Below are positions 16,335 to 24,419 of a stretch of DNA of 35,213 nt, in pieces (the first letter of the stretch is position 1; every line of letters begins with the position of its first letter). Source of the DNA: Anaerolineae bacterium (lineage in GTDB: Bacteria; Chloroflexota; Anaerolineae; 4572-78; J111); contig JAGRBZ010000035.1 of assembly GCA_020433805.1 (NCBI GenBank), positions 1 to 35,213 of the forward strand, read 5' to 3'. A program made the position numbers and the translations under genes. The notes under the pieces are model-generated. The model was not told the DNA's origin. It did not search any database and saw nothing but the letters and a program-made list of their open reading frames with translations.

Positions 16335-17105
16335 ATGAGAACAGGAAACCCCGCGCTTAGCGAAAAAGCGTTTGCCGGTCTGGCCCGGACCAGCGATACA
16401 ATGACCATTCAGGGTACAGTAAATAAAACGCTGCTTTTACTCATATTAGCGTTGCTTTCGGCGCTGTGGATTTGGATGCGCTTTTTCGATGGGTTAAGCG
16501 GTACGTTGGAGCCGTCGCAAGTGGCGGTGAACGCAGGCGCGATTTACCCGTGGATTATCGGCGGCAGCTTGGGCGGGCTGGTGTTTGCCATGATCACCAT
16601 CTTTAAGAAGACGTGGGCCGGCGTTACCGCTCCGATTTATGCCTTGTTGGAAGGTTTGGTGCTGGGCGGTCTGTCGGCTATTTTCGAAGCCCAGTTTCCG
16701 GGGATTGTTATTCAGGCGGTAGGCTTAACGTTTGGGACAATGTTTTGTTTGCTGGTCGCCTACACGTCTCGCCTAATCCAGCCGTCGGAGAATTTTAAGC
16801 TTGGTATTGTTGCCGCCACCGGTGGAATATTTTTGATCTACCTGGCGACGTTTATTCTGGGTTTCTTTGGTATCAATATTCCCTATATCCACGGCAACGG
16901 CTGGTTCGGCATCGGCTTTAGCCTATTTGTGGTGGTTATCGCCGCGCTTAACCTGGTACTCGATTTCGATTTCATCGAGAACGCAGCGCGGCAAGGTGCG
17001 CCCAAGTACATGGAATGGTACGCCGCTTTTGGGCTAATCGTTACGTTGATTTGGTTGTATATCGAGATGTTGCGACTGCTGGCCAAGTTGCGCAGCCGGA
17101 ACTAA
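16335..17105 (+). CDS. Bax inhibitor-1/YccA family membrane protein
   Basis: A 256-residue integral membrane protein with about seven hydrophobic spans. The N-terminus (RTGNPALSEKAFAG, then MTIQGTVNKT before the first span) matches the soluble lead segment of the Bax inhibitor-1-like group found in bacteria (often named YccA/BI-1). The Asp-containing last spans (LDFDFIENAARQGAPKYMEW) hold the conserved Asp pair that in the bacterial homologue BsYetJ controls pH-dependent calcium leak. Transport activity here is only inferred. GGGAG five bases before the ATG supports the start. It stands between two word-repeat regions and has no clear terminator. Confidence 0.85.
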   Translation: MRTGNPALSEKAFAGLARTSDTMTIQGTVNKTLLLLILALLSALWIWMRFFDGLSGTLEPSQVAVNAGAIYPWIIGGSLGGLVFAMITIFKKTWAGVTAPIYALLEGLVLGGLSAIFEAQFPGIVIQAVGLTFGTMFCLLVAYTSRLIQPSENFKLGIVAATGGIFLIYLATFILGFFGINIPYIHGNGWFGIGFSLFVVVIAALNLVLDFDFIENAARQGAPKYMEWYAAFGLIVTLIWLYIEMLRLLAKLRSRN

Positions 17106-17112
17106 GTGGGGT

Positions 17113-17203
17113 TGGTAACTGGTTAACTGGAGATTGGTAATTGGTAATTATTGCAACCCTGCTACCTTGTAACCCTGCAACCTTGCAACTTTGCGCCCTT
17201 GTG
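17113..17203. repeat. Eleven-unit degenerate 8-base array upstream of miaB
   Basis: From 17113 the sequence reads as consecutive octamers: TGGTAACT, GGTTAACT, GGAGATTG, GTAATTGG, TAATTATT, GCAACCCT, GCTACCTT, GTAACCCT, GCAACCTT, GCAACTTT, GCGCCCTT. The last six share G-C-x-A-C-C-x-T. Two related word types adjoin each other in one intergenic region. Confidence 0.65.
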
Positions 17204-17348
17204 TTAGAATCTCTAAAATATCTATAGTGACATTGATAAAAATTAGCTGGGCCGGAAGTAAAATAGATTTTTCCCTTAATCCCTACTTCCTACCCCTTGC
17301 CCCGTTGAAAGCAGCAATGCGTGCTAAATTGTGAACCTGGAGAACGAT

Positions 17349-18722
17349 ATGAAGTACTACATCTGGACAGCCGGTTGTCAGATGAATATGGCCGACTCGC
17401 AGCGAGTGGCTTCTGAATTAGAAAAGTTAGGCTATCACCACAGCGACAGCCATCGCGAGGCCGATATCATCGTGCTGAATACCTGCGTGGTGCGCCAAAG
17501 CGCCGAGGACAAAGCCACAGGCTTTTTGTGGTCGTTGAAGCCTCACAAAGAGAGCAACCCCCATAAGGTCTTGGCTTTGATGGGCTGTATGGTCGGTGTA
17601 AAGGGCGGAAAGAAGCTGACGCGCACATTTCCGCACGTGGATGTATTTATGCCGCCCAGCGAACCCGGCCCCCTGGTCGATTTTCTGGTAGCGCGGCAAA
17701 CCGAAGAGGCAGAGTTGGCCCGCCGTTATCGCCTGCAAGATGATGATATGAGCCTGGTTTTGCCGCTGCACGAGAAGAATAACCTGGTGACGGCTCACGT
17801 GCCGATCATTTACGGCTGCAACCATGTCTGTACCTATTGTATTATTCCGGCGCGGCGCGGCGTTGAGCGCAGCCGACCGGTCGGTGAAATTGCCGCCGAA
17901 GTACAGAGTTTAGTGGCCCAGGGCGTGCGCGAAGTGACGCTGCTAGGCCAAATTGTCGACCGTTACGGCTTTGAGGTTCCCGACGGCCCGCGCCTGCCCG
18001 ATTTACTGCGTGTGCTCAACGATATCGAAGGGCTGCATCGCATTCGATTTTTAACCAGCCATCCCAACTATATGGGCGATGACCTGCTCGACGCGGTGGC
18101 TGAGTTACCCAAAGTCTGTGAGCATATCGAAGTGCCGAACCAGGCCGGTGACGATATTGTCCTGGACCGTATGAAGCGTGAGTACACGATGGAGCAATAT
18201 TACGCCCTCATCCGCCGCGTGCGAGAGCGCATGCCGGAAGTGTCCATCGCGACCGATATTATCGTCGGCTTCCCCGGCGAAACGGAAGAGCAGTTTCAGC
18301 ACACGCTCGATACGCTGGCCGAGTTGAAGCTGGATGTGGTTCACATTGCGATGTATTCGCCGCGACCGGGAACCGTGTCGGCCAAGATTATGCCCGATGA
18401 CGTTCCGGCGGAGGAGAAAAAGCGACGGCTGGATGCCGTTAACGCCCAACAAGAAGAAATCGTGGCCGAGATCAACGCCAAACTTTTAGGCCGTCGCCTG
18501 GAAGTTTTGGTCGAAGAAAATCAGCGCGGCCGCTGGCGAGGTCGCACCCGCACCAACAAGCTAGTCTTTTTCGAAGACGACAGCGGCAAAGATTGGCGCG
18601 GCGAGTTGGTTGATGTCGATATTACCTGGACCGGCCCCTGGAGCTTGCGAGGCAGTTTGCCGGGCCAGCAGCCACTTGTCCCGGATGATCAGCCGTTGAC
18701 GATTGCGTTAGCGGCGCGATAA
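17349..18722 (+). CDS. miaB: tRNA-2-methylthio-N6-isopentenyladenosine synthase MiaB
   Basis: Radical-SAM methylthiotransferase acting on isopentenyl-adenosine-37 of tRNA. The start is the ATG at 17349, with GGAG six bases upstream; the GTG at 17331 has no ribosome site. The N-terminal domain holds the three Cys of the auxiliary 4Fe-4S cluster (Cys10 in AGCQMN, Cys46 in NTCVVR, Cys80 in MGCMVG). The radical-SAM cluster motif C-x3-C-x2-C is at 157-164 (GCNHVCTYC). DIIVGFPGET and the TRAM-like C-terminal domain (LEVLVEENQRGRWRGRT) complete the family order. The 457-residue length is normal. A long Asp/Pro tail follows TRAM. A terminator follows the gene. Confidence 0.94.
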   Translation: MKYYIWTAGCQMNMADSQRVASELEKLGYHHSDSHREADIIVLNTCVVRQSAEDKATGFLWSLKPHKESNPHKVLALMGCMVGVKGGKKLTRTFPHVDVFMPPSEPGPLVDFLVARQTEEAELARRYRLQDDDMSLVLPLHEKNNLVTAHVPIIYGCNHVCTYCIIPARRGVERSRPVGEIAAEVQSLVAQGVREVTLLGQIVDRYGFEVPDGPRLPDLLRVLNDIEGLHRIRFLTSHPNYMGDDLLDAVAELPKVCEHIEVPNQAGDDIVLDRMKREYTMEQYYALIRRVRERMPEVSIATDIIVGFPGETEEQFQHTLDTLAELKLDVVHIAMYSPRPGTVSAKIMPDDVPAEEKKRRLDAVNAQQEEIVAEINAKLLGRRLEVLVEENQRGRWRGRTRTNKLVFFEDDSGKDWRGELVDVDITWTGPWSLRGSLPGQQPLVPDDQPLTIALAAR

Positions 18723-18780
18723 CTAGATCGATACGATTAACCACAAAATGTGGTCAAAGATATAATTATTCACGGACATT

Positions 18781-18813
18781 AAAAGCCTGCCAAAACAGTT
18801 CGGCAGGCTTTTT
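18781..18813. terminator. Rho-independent terminator after miaB
   Basis: AAAAGCCTGCC (18781-18791) pairs with GGCAGGCTTTT (18802-18812), with T5 at the end and A4 at the front. It can serve both miaB and the converging SnoaL-like gene. Confidence 0.88.
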
Positions 18814-18876
18814 GATTCAACTCCGTATTTCGATAAACACCGGTCAAGCAAATCGGCTGTTTGTTTTCCAACACAA

Positions 18877-19302
18877 TCAGTCGATCAAGGTGGTTATACC
18901 GGCAGCGTCAATATGTTTAGCGGTATCGCTGTAATGGCGAAAGCGGCTGACCTGTCCAGCCTCATTAAATGTCCACAAATGCACTTCTTCATCCCGCAAG
19001 TGAGCGCCGGTCATCGGAATTTCAATATCGACCTTCACTTCAGCCGCAACTTTATCGCTGCCGACCATCAGTGACAGTATCTGAAAATCGTGAAATTTCC
19101 ACTGCCCAATAATCTTGAAAAATTCAAACGCGCCCTCTCGGCCGGTCTGAGACTGGAACCAGGGTACTCCGGCCTGTTGCGCCGAGTTATCGGTCCAATC
19201 TTCCCACTGTACATCGTCAGCTAGATAAGTCAAGACTGTGGGAATATCCCCTTTACCAAAGGCTTCATAGATTTTAGAGACTGTAGCTAAATTGTCACTC
19301 AT
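18877..19302 (-). CDS. SnoaL-like (NTF2-fold) protein
   Basis: A 141-residue protein of the NTF2-like superfamily, SnoaL-like group. The opening VSKIYEAFGKGDIPTVLTYL and the DDVQWEDW strand are typical of this fold, as is the later HLWTFNEAGQVSRFRHYSD. Such proteins form a cone-shaped pocket used as an enzyme site, a binding site or a dimer interface; function cannot be assigned. AAGGAG six bases before the ATG supports the start. It is a single gene converging on miaB, with about 380 non-coding bases between it and the upstream sigma-fusion gene. Confidence 0.85.
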   Translation of the reverse strand: MSDNLATVSKIYEAFGKGDIPTVLTYLADDVQWEDWTDNSAQQAGVPWFQSQTGREGAFEFFKIIGQWKFHDFQILSLMVGSDKVAAEVKVDIEIPMTGAHLRDEEVHLWTFNEAGQVSRFRHYSDTAKHIDAAGITTLID

Positions 19303-19681
19303 AGTACTCTCCTTTGAAACTACAATGAAACTACAAGGAAATTAATAATAAAAGGATGAAAGATTAATCGTGATTTTTCATCCTCGTTGCCAAACAGCAG
19401 GTTTCATCGCACGCCATCGTAAATGTAGCCGTCGATATCAATAACCGGCACCTCAATATGTCTATTTTAATGCTATGTAAAACCAAAATGTGTAGGTGAA
19501 AGAGGGGAAACAGAAGTAGATTTCTAAAACAATTATACCCCAATAGAGAACATGTACAAACGCCAAATGCGTTTTAGAAAGGATTGCCTAACTTCAATCT
19601 GTCATGGATGAGATCCATCATGCCAGCCCTTACGGACTTTCAAAATTCTAAAAATCTGTAAGGGCTGGTGGGCAACTGACC
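19303..19681. other. Non-coding region downstream of the sigma-fusion gene
   Basis: About 380 bases without a supported gene. It holds the inverted repeat at 19623-19668 and a small palindrome, ATGGAT-GAG-ATCCAT, at 19604-19618. The promoter of the SnoaL-like gene should lie at the left end, but I see no good consensus match. Confidence 0.5.
19623..19668. repeat. Inverted repeat just after the sigma-fusion gene
   Basis: CCAGCCCTTACGGA (19623-19636) and TCTGTAAGGGCTGG (19655-19668) match at 13 of 14 positions around an 18-base AT-rich loop. It lies 14 bases after the stop of the sigma-fusion gene on that gene's strand. No T run follows, so it may be an mRNA 3' stem rather than a standard terminator. 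Confidence 0.6.
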
Positions 19682-21991
19682 TCAGCCGCCGATGCCGTTT
19701 AACGGTACCTTAATGACCGGCGGCAGGACGATGGGGTTTTTGAACTGGTAGCTGACCGGAACAAAATCCTCAAACAGCAGCTCCGTCTGGTCGGCGTTGA
19801 ACATTTGGATTCTGAGCTGATCGACCGTAACCGCGCCGGAGACGATGGTAAAGTTCCCGCTGCCGCTGCCATCGCCCACAGCATAAACCTGCGATCCCGA
19901 CGCGCCGTAATTCGCCGCCAGACTGCCGCCGGCAAAGGGCCGAATGAAAATACGAACGCCGTCGGCTTCGGTTGTTTCATAATCGAAATTAATAGTGACC
20001 TGATCGTTAAAGTTAAGTACCGCCGGCGAGGTAGGATTCAATCCGGTAATGGTTACCAGATGGGTTTCCTCAACAGGCTCTGTAAAGTGGTAATTAACCC
20101 CCACCGGTAATTCGTATAGCAACTGGCTTTGATCAGCCGTCCACATTTGAATTTTGAACTGGTCGACCACAATGTCTCCGGCACTGATTGAGAATGTGCT
20201 GTTAGCAAAACCTGCGGTTCCTTCGGTTAGGCCGGTGGTTGGGTAGATTGGCGATGCCGGTGCGCTGTGGTTCGGCGAGGGTGCACCGCCCGTAATCGGC
20301 AGCGCTACAAAGCGAACGCCGCCCACGGTGGTGGCGATATAGTTGAAATTTACGTTGATCACATCCTGGCCCGAAATTAAATCCGTTGGCGAAGGCGGGT
20401 TGAACGTTTGATCAAAGACAAAGTGAACATCCGGAACGGGCGTGTTGGTAGCGGTGGGCGAAGGCGTAAATGTTGGCGTCGAAGAGGGGGTGAGGGTAGC
20501 TGTCGGCGTGTTTGTGGGGGTTGGAGTGTTGGTGCCGGTAGCGGTCGGTGAAGGAGTTACCGGCGTGCTGGTCGGTAAGGATGTTTCGGTTGGTGTGGGG
20601 GTCGGCGTGATGGGCGTGGCTGTTGGCGTGGGCGTCTCACCTAATTCAACCGTCACTGTGATCGGAATTGTCGTTACGGTAGCCGTAATCGTTTGCGGCA
20701 GGCTCAAGAGGGTGAAAGGGCCAAGATGCACTGTGCTGGTCCACTCGCCGTTTGTGCCTTGCGTTCTCATGTGAAAATACCAGATGCCGTCGGCCAATTC
20801 GGCGCTGGTGGTGCCGGTGGCTACACCCGATAGATCAGGCACATCATCCGGCAAATCGCGATCGCCCTGACTCCATAATACCGAGTAAGCCTTGACGTCC
20901 TCTTGGGGTGACCAGGCAATGTCGATGGTTTTATCATTAGAGGTTTGGCCGATGAGGTGGCTGGTGCTGTGAACATCATCGGGGTCTTCAACCTGAGGCG
21001 ATGACGACCACCAGGCCATTACTCCGGCGGCACCAAGCACCAGAAAGGCCAACGTGAGGGCTGGAATAAGCAACAAATAGGGAGGAGCAAATTTAGGTTT
21101 TGGTTCGGCTGACGCCGGTGTGGCATCGACCGCTTTTTCTCGATGGAGTTGATCGGCGACTTGCAGCCAGAGTAGATCCCGCAGGCCGGGGCCAACCGGA
21201 ACCGGTGCCAGCGAGGCCAAAATAGCTGCCGGCGATGCATAGCGCCGTTTGCTTTCCTGGCAGCGGCGGCACTCTTGCAGGTGGTGTTGGATGGTCCAGC
21301 GAACTTTGCGGGTCAGTTCGGTGGCTTGGAGTTCGGTGAGAAGGGCGTTGAGGTCGGGGCAATCTTTGCGGCCCCGGCGCATCAGTAAACTCGATACCAC
21401 AGCTTCACCCAAGGCTTCTCGCAGGCGGGACAGTTTGGTGTAGATAGCGCCCTTGCTGGCTCCTAAGTTTTCGGCCAGTTCGCCGGGGCTAAAGCCCTGC
21501 CGTACATGCAGATCGAGTAAGCTGTAATCTTTGGGGGGCAGGGCCGTGGCCGACTGCCAGACCAAATCCACCAATTCTTGATCTTCCAGGACGGCTTGCG
21601 GGTTTGATAATTTGGAGGAGTCAACCAGCGTAAAGTTGTAGGACTGATCCGGTTCGCCGGTGTCTTCGGCGGGTGAAACCAGTCGGTTGGCGTAGCGCAG
21701 TTCATCGATAGCGGCGTTGTGAGCTACCGTAAAAAGCCAGGCTTTGATATTATCGGGGGTTTTGCGTTCTTCCAACTGTCGCCAGGCTTTAACAAAAGTG
21801 GATTGCACCACGTCGGCGGCGACATCTTGATCCCGCGAAACCCTGGCGGCGTGATCATAAATATCCTGAAAATAGCGTTTGTACAGCGCGGCGAAGGCAT
21901 CGCGATTGCCCTCAGCCGCCTGAGCAGCCAACTGCTGATCCGACTGCCGGAGGTAAACATTAACCGTTGTATCCACCATATTCGTGCTCAT
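19682..21991 (-). CDS. Membrane-anchored ECF sigma factor fused to zinc anti-sigma finger and extracellular sensor-like region
   Basis: A 769-residue fusion. Start ATG at 21991 (MSTNMVDT) has AAGGAG seven bases upstream; a Met 14 codons earlier has none. In order: sigma-2 (about 25-105, DAFAALYKRYFQDIY and AWLFTVAHNAAIDELR), sigma-4 with helix-turn-helix (about 150-205, FSPGELAENLGASKGAIYTK), a zinc anti-sigma finger (about 208-250, Cys211 and H237-x3-C241-x2-C244), a membrane span (304-328), a fibronectin-like domain (about 350-428), a Thr/Pro-rich stalk (about 450-520) and two homologous beta domains (ending VGVNYHF and VPVSYQF, each with VVDQFKIQM or TVDQLRIQM). The topology puts the sigma part inside and the C-terminus outside. 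Usually the sigma and anti-sigma parts are separate proteins; here release may need proteolysis or a conformational switch. Confidence 0.9.
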   Translation of the reverse strand: MSTNMVDTTVNVYLRQSDQQLAAQAAEGNRDAFAALYKRYFQDIYDHAARVSRDQDVAADVVQSTFVKAWRQLEERKTPDNIKAWLFTVAHNAAIDELRYANRLVSPAEDTGEPDQSYNFTLVDSSKLSNPQAVLEDQELVDLVWQSATALPPKDYSLLDLHVRQGFSPGELAENLGASKGAIYTKLSRLREALGEAVVSSLLMRRGRKDCPDLNALLTELQATELTRKVRWTIQHHLQECRRCQESKRRYASPAAILASLAPVPVGPGLRDLLWLQVADQLHREKAVDATPASAEPKPKFAPPYLLLIPALTLAFLVLGAAGVMAWWSSSPQVEDPDDVHSTSHLIGQTSNDKTIDIAWSPQEDVKAYSVLWSQGDRDLPDDVPDLSGVATGTTSAELADGIWYFHMRTQGTNGEWTSTVHLGPFTLLSLPQTITATVTTIPITVTVELGETPTPTATPITPTPTPTETSLPTSTPVTPSPTATGTNTPTPTNTPTATLTPSSTPTFTPSPTATNTPVPDVHFVFDQTFNPPSPTDLISGQDVINVNFNYIATTVGGVRFVALPITGGAPSPNHSAPASPIYPTTGLTEGTAGFANSTFSISAGDIVVDQFKIQMWTADQSQLLYELPVGVNYHFTEPVEETHLVTITGLNPTSPAVLNFNDQVTINFDYETTEADGVRIFIRPFAGGSLAANYGASGSQVYAVGDGSGSGNFTIVSGAVTVDQLRIQMFNADQTELLFEDFVPVSYQFKNPIVLPPVIKVPLNGIGG

Positions 21992-22352
21992 GAGAGTTCT
22001 CCTTTTCATAACGGCTGGGCCGGGACGCGGCACAGCGTAAGTTTCTTTTGAGTACGTCTACTTGTACAACGGTGAGGTGCAAAAAACCTTACAGTTTTTC
22101 ACGGGTAAATTTCTATTTTAAGGTTCTTAAAATCCGGGCAGTGCCGCTGATCGAATTTGTTAACTTTATTATAAGGGTTTCTGTTGGATAGTGGTATAGG
22201 ATTTAGGAGCTAAATCTGGGGGTAAACATCGAAAGCCTGAAAGATTGGTTCAGTTGCCTTACTAAAATCATAGACCTATCGAAGTGAGCGACCCTTTTGA
22301 GCCGCTCGTTGACCGAACATCAGAAACGGGACCAATCTTAGAGAGCAGCGGG
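21992..22352. other. Region upstream of the sigma-fusion gene
   Basis: About 360 bases between two minus-strand genes. It holds a 9-base inverted repeat (AAGATTGGT 22241-22249, ACCAATCTT 22331-22339) enclosing a smaller GAGCG...CGCTC hairpin near 22285-22307. No GGAAC/CGTC-type ECF promoter could be fixed by eye. Confidence 0.4.
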
Positions 22353-23072
22353 TTAGTTATCCGGTGCGCCGACATTGATCCACTCGGTGATGATGCGGAT
22401 TTCGCGGGGGAGTAAGCGCGGTTCGTTTTTAGGCATTTCGCCGGAGATAATTTGTTCGACCATAAAACTGTTGTCGGCGTTCCCCGGCTCGAGGATTGAC
22501 CCGTTCCACGAGCCTTGCATAATCTCGGCGTGCGAGGTCATGCTTAATCCCTCTTCGGTTTCTTCACCACCGTGACATTTAACGCACCGATTTTCGATAA
22601 TCGGGAAAACATCGGCAGCAAAACTAACCTGCTCGGTTGTGTTTTCAACGGAAGCCGGGACGGGTGTATCCGTAGCCGGTAGAGGCGTTTCGGTTGGTGC
22701 CGGGGAGGGCGTTGCGGTATCGATGGGGGGGGCCTGTTCGGCGGGTTGGTCCGTCGCGCCTGCCGTTTCACCGACCGGATCGGCAGCAGCAGCGGTGGGC
22801 TGCGGCGTCGATGTGGCGACGGGCGTATCCGTTGGCGGCAGAGGCGTGGGCGAAGGTTCCCCATCGACCTGTACTGCTTCATTTTGCGGCAGGGCGGCAC
22901 TTTGGTCAGGCTTATCAGCGGCGAACTGCACAAACCCCCACCAAAGCGCTCCCCAGATGAGAGTAATCGCCACGGCGATTCCTAATTGGGTTATGAGTTG
23001 TGCCGGTGACGGCCAGTGGATGGTTTTACGGGTTGATGGTTCGGCTTTGGTACGCCAGAAGGAGTTGCCCAT
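22353..23072 (-). CDS. Membrane-anchored single-heme cytochrome c
   Basis: A 239-residue protein: a cytosolic head, one membrane span (about 27-50), a Pro/Thr/Ala-rich stalk (about 70-148), and a C-terminal heme domain of about 90 residues. The heme site is CVKCH at 163-167 and the likely axial Met is M213 in SGEMPKNE. The layout FPIIENRCVKCHGG, then EGLSM and LEPGNADNS, matches the Planctomycete-type cytochrome c (PSCyt1-like) found in electron-transfer proteins of many environmental bacteria. The gene starts 6 bases after the DUF2231 gene, so they form one operon. It probably carries electrons on the outer face of the membrane. The exact partner is unknown. Confidence 0.88.
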   Translation of the reverse strand: MGNSFWRTKAEPSTRKTIHWPSPAQLITQLGIAVAITLIWGALWWGFVQFAADKPDQSAALPQNEAVQVDGEPSPTPLPPTDTPVATSTPQPTAAAADPVGETAGATDQPAEQAPPIDTATPSPAPTETPLPATDTPVPASVENTTEQVSFAADVFPIIENRCVKCHGGEETEEGLSMTSHAEIMQGSWNGSILEPGNADNSFMVEQIISGEMPKNEPRLLPREIRIITEWINVGAPDN

Positions 23073-23078
23073 AGTTTT

Positions 23079-23519
23079 CTAAAATCCGTAAAGAATAACG
23101 CCGCCCAAAAAGCCGAGCGCGGTCGCCAGCATAAAGCAGCCGGCAAAACCAAGGAGATAAAGGATCATGGTTGAAGGTTTCCACAGCAGATCCGGCTGTC
23201 GCCAGCGGCTAATGGCGATAATGGCGGACAGCGCAAGGAGCGAAATTGCCAGAAAGATTTTGGTATTGGCGTAGGGAGCGTCCCCTTCATAGCGCACAAT
23301 ATAATCGCGATAGCCGGTGGCACCGGCGGCTACGGTGCTGATGGCGACCAGGGCCATATTGTAGAAGGCAGCCCGCTCGAGCAGCTCGTTTCGCTGCCAG
23401 AGAGCCAGCAGTAAAAAAAATAAGGCTACCCCGCTAAGGGCTACGGGAAAGTGGACCAGCGGGACGTGCCAGGGGTGCGTATCAAAGATGGTGGTAAAGA
23501 GTTGGGTTATCGATTCCAT
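23079..23519 (-). CDS. DUF2231 membrane protein
   Basis: A 146-residue protein with four hydrophobic spans. The N-terminal HPWHVPLVHFPVALSG is the DUF2231 signature, with several His just before or in the first span that could bind heme or metal; a further conserved region is ATGYRDYIVRYEG. DUF2231 proteins often sit beside cytochromes c, as here, where one such gene lies on each side. An electron-transfer or membrane-cytochrome role is inferred from that context; no direct heme motif is visible. The gap to the upstream cytochrome gene holds a repeat hairpin, and the downstream gene follows after 6 bases. Confidence 0.85.
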   Translation of the reverse strand: MESITQLFTTIFDTHPWHVPLVHFPVALSGVALFFLLLALWQRNELLERAAFYNMALVAISTVAAGATGYRDYIVRYEGDAPYANTKIFLAISLLALSAIIAISRWRQPDLLWKPSTMILYLLGFAGCFMLATALGFLGGVILYGF

Positions 23520-23570
23520 AATATCATCACGGTAGAGATCGCAAAATTGTAGATTCTGTAATACGAAAGC

Positions 23571-23643
23571 GGAGATAAGGAGATTAAGAGATGGGGAGAT
23601 TCTTTAAAGACAATCTCTAATCTCCCCATCTCCAATCTCTACC
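23571..23643. repeat. 8-base-period array forming a long hairpin inside the cytochrome operon
   Basis: GGAGATAA, GGAGATTA, AGAGATGG and GGAGATTC run in register from 23571 to 23602. After a 17-base loop the reverse-complement words follow. GAGATGGGGAGATT (23588-23601) pairs perfectly with AATCTCCCCATCTC (23619-23632), and pairing can extend to about 21 bases. Confidence 0.75.
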
Positions 23644-23651
23644 GCTCTCTC

Positions 23652-24419
23652 CTAAAGAGGCGTAGTGCGCTGATAAAGTTTCTGTACAACAAGGCCACAG
23701 CCTAACACAACAAGGCCTATCAACACAAACCACAGCGCCGTTTGGGCAGCGGGTGTATCGGAACCGGAGGTGGGTAGGGTAGCCGGAGTCTCATCGGTGC
23801 TGGCCGGAGCATCGGTGGTAGCCGACGCATCGCCCTGGAGTGCGTACTGCTCGGCCAAGAAATCGGCAATGAGCGTGGCTTCGGCATCGCTGACTTGATC
23901 TTCGGTGTAGGAGGGCATAGCGCCCTTGGGGGTTCGCAGTTGGGCAATAACAGCGGCAGCGGTCGGTTCTTCGTTGTGCTCGATAAAGTGGTCTAACGGC
24001 CCGGTATCGGGATTATGGCAGGCGACGCAGCGTTTTTGTAAGAAAACGTTTTGACCTTCATTTTCGGAGGTGCCGGGGTCTTCCGGTCTAAAGTCATCAG
24101 CCGGAGCGGGCAACGAGGTAACATAGGCTCGCATATCGAGAATTTGTTCGTCGCTAACTTGCGACTCGGAGAAAGCCGGCATCGAGCGGCGCGGATTACG
24201 GACCTGCTCTATCCATTCGGCTTCGGTCGCGGTGCTGTTTGACAGAGGTCGACCAAATTTCCCTTGTGCTTCTGTGCCATGACACTGAGCACACTGCCAA
24301 ACTTCTCCTTCCCATAAAGCTTTACCATTGTCAGGGTCTTGGGCTGCAGCCAGCGACACCGTTAGACTGAATAAGACCAAAACAGCAAGTGCAACAACGA
24401 TAATACGACGTAAATACAT
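23652..24419 (-). CDS. Diheme cytochrome c with C-terminal membrane anchor
   Basis: A 255-residue exported protein: signal peptide (about 1-26, ending AAAQ), two tandem class I cytochrome c domains, a Thr/Ala/Pro stalk and a C-terminal membrane span (about 227-245). Heme sites are CAQCH at 43-47 and CVACH at 131-135; axial Met candidates are M80 in SMPAFSESQVSD and M168 in AMPSYTEDQVSD, whose nearly identical surroundings show that one domain is a copy of the other. AGGAGG five bases before the ATG is the strongest ribosome site in this block. It is the first of three cytochrome-related genes on this strand and lies downstream of the ECF sigma/anti-sigma pair. It probably shuttles electrons at the outer membrane surface. 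Confidence 0.9.
   Translation of the reverse strand: MYLRRIIVVALAVLVLFSLTVSLAAAQDPDNGKALWEGEVWQCAQCHGTEAQGKFGRPLSNSTATEAEWIEQVRNPRRSMPAFSESQVSDEQILDMRAYVTSLPAPADDFRPEDPGTSENEGQNVFLQKRCVACHNPDTGPLDHFIEHNEEPTAAAVIAQLRTPKGAMPSYTEDQVSDAEATLIADFLAEQYALQGDASATTDAPASTDETPATLPTSGSDTPAAQTALWFVLIGLVVLGCGLVVQKLYQRTTPL

Noticed and set aside
17113..17203. CRISPR array as explanation of the repeats upstream of miaB
   Set aside because: The units are 8 bases, degenerate and without spacers, and no cas gene is in the window.
19699..19980. Other frames within the sigma-fusion gene and elsewhere (many of 60-150 codons)
   Set aside because: They lie wholly inside well-supported genes in other frames, and lack ribosome sites or recognisable motifs.
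20442..20774. A Val/Gly-rich plus-strand frame of 110 codons
   Set aside because: It is the antisense of the Thr/Pro-rich stalk of the sigma fusion; its low complexity comes from that repeat.
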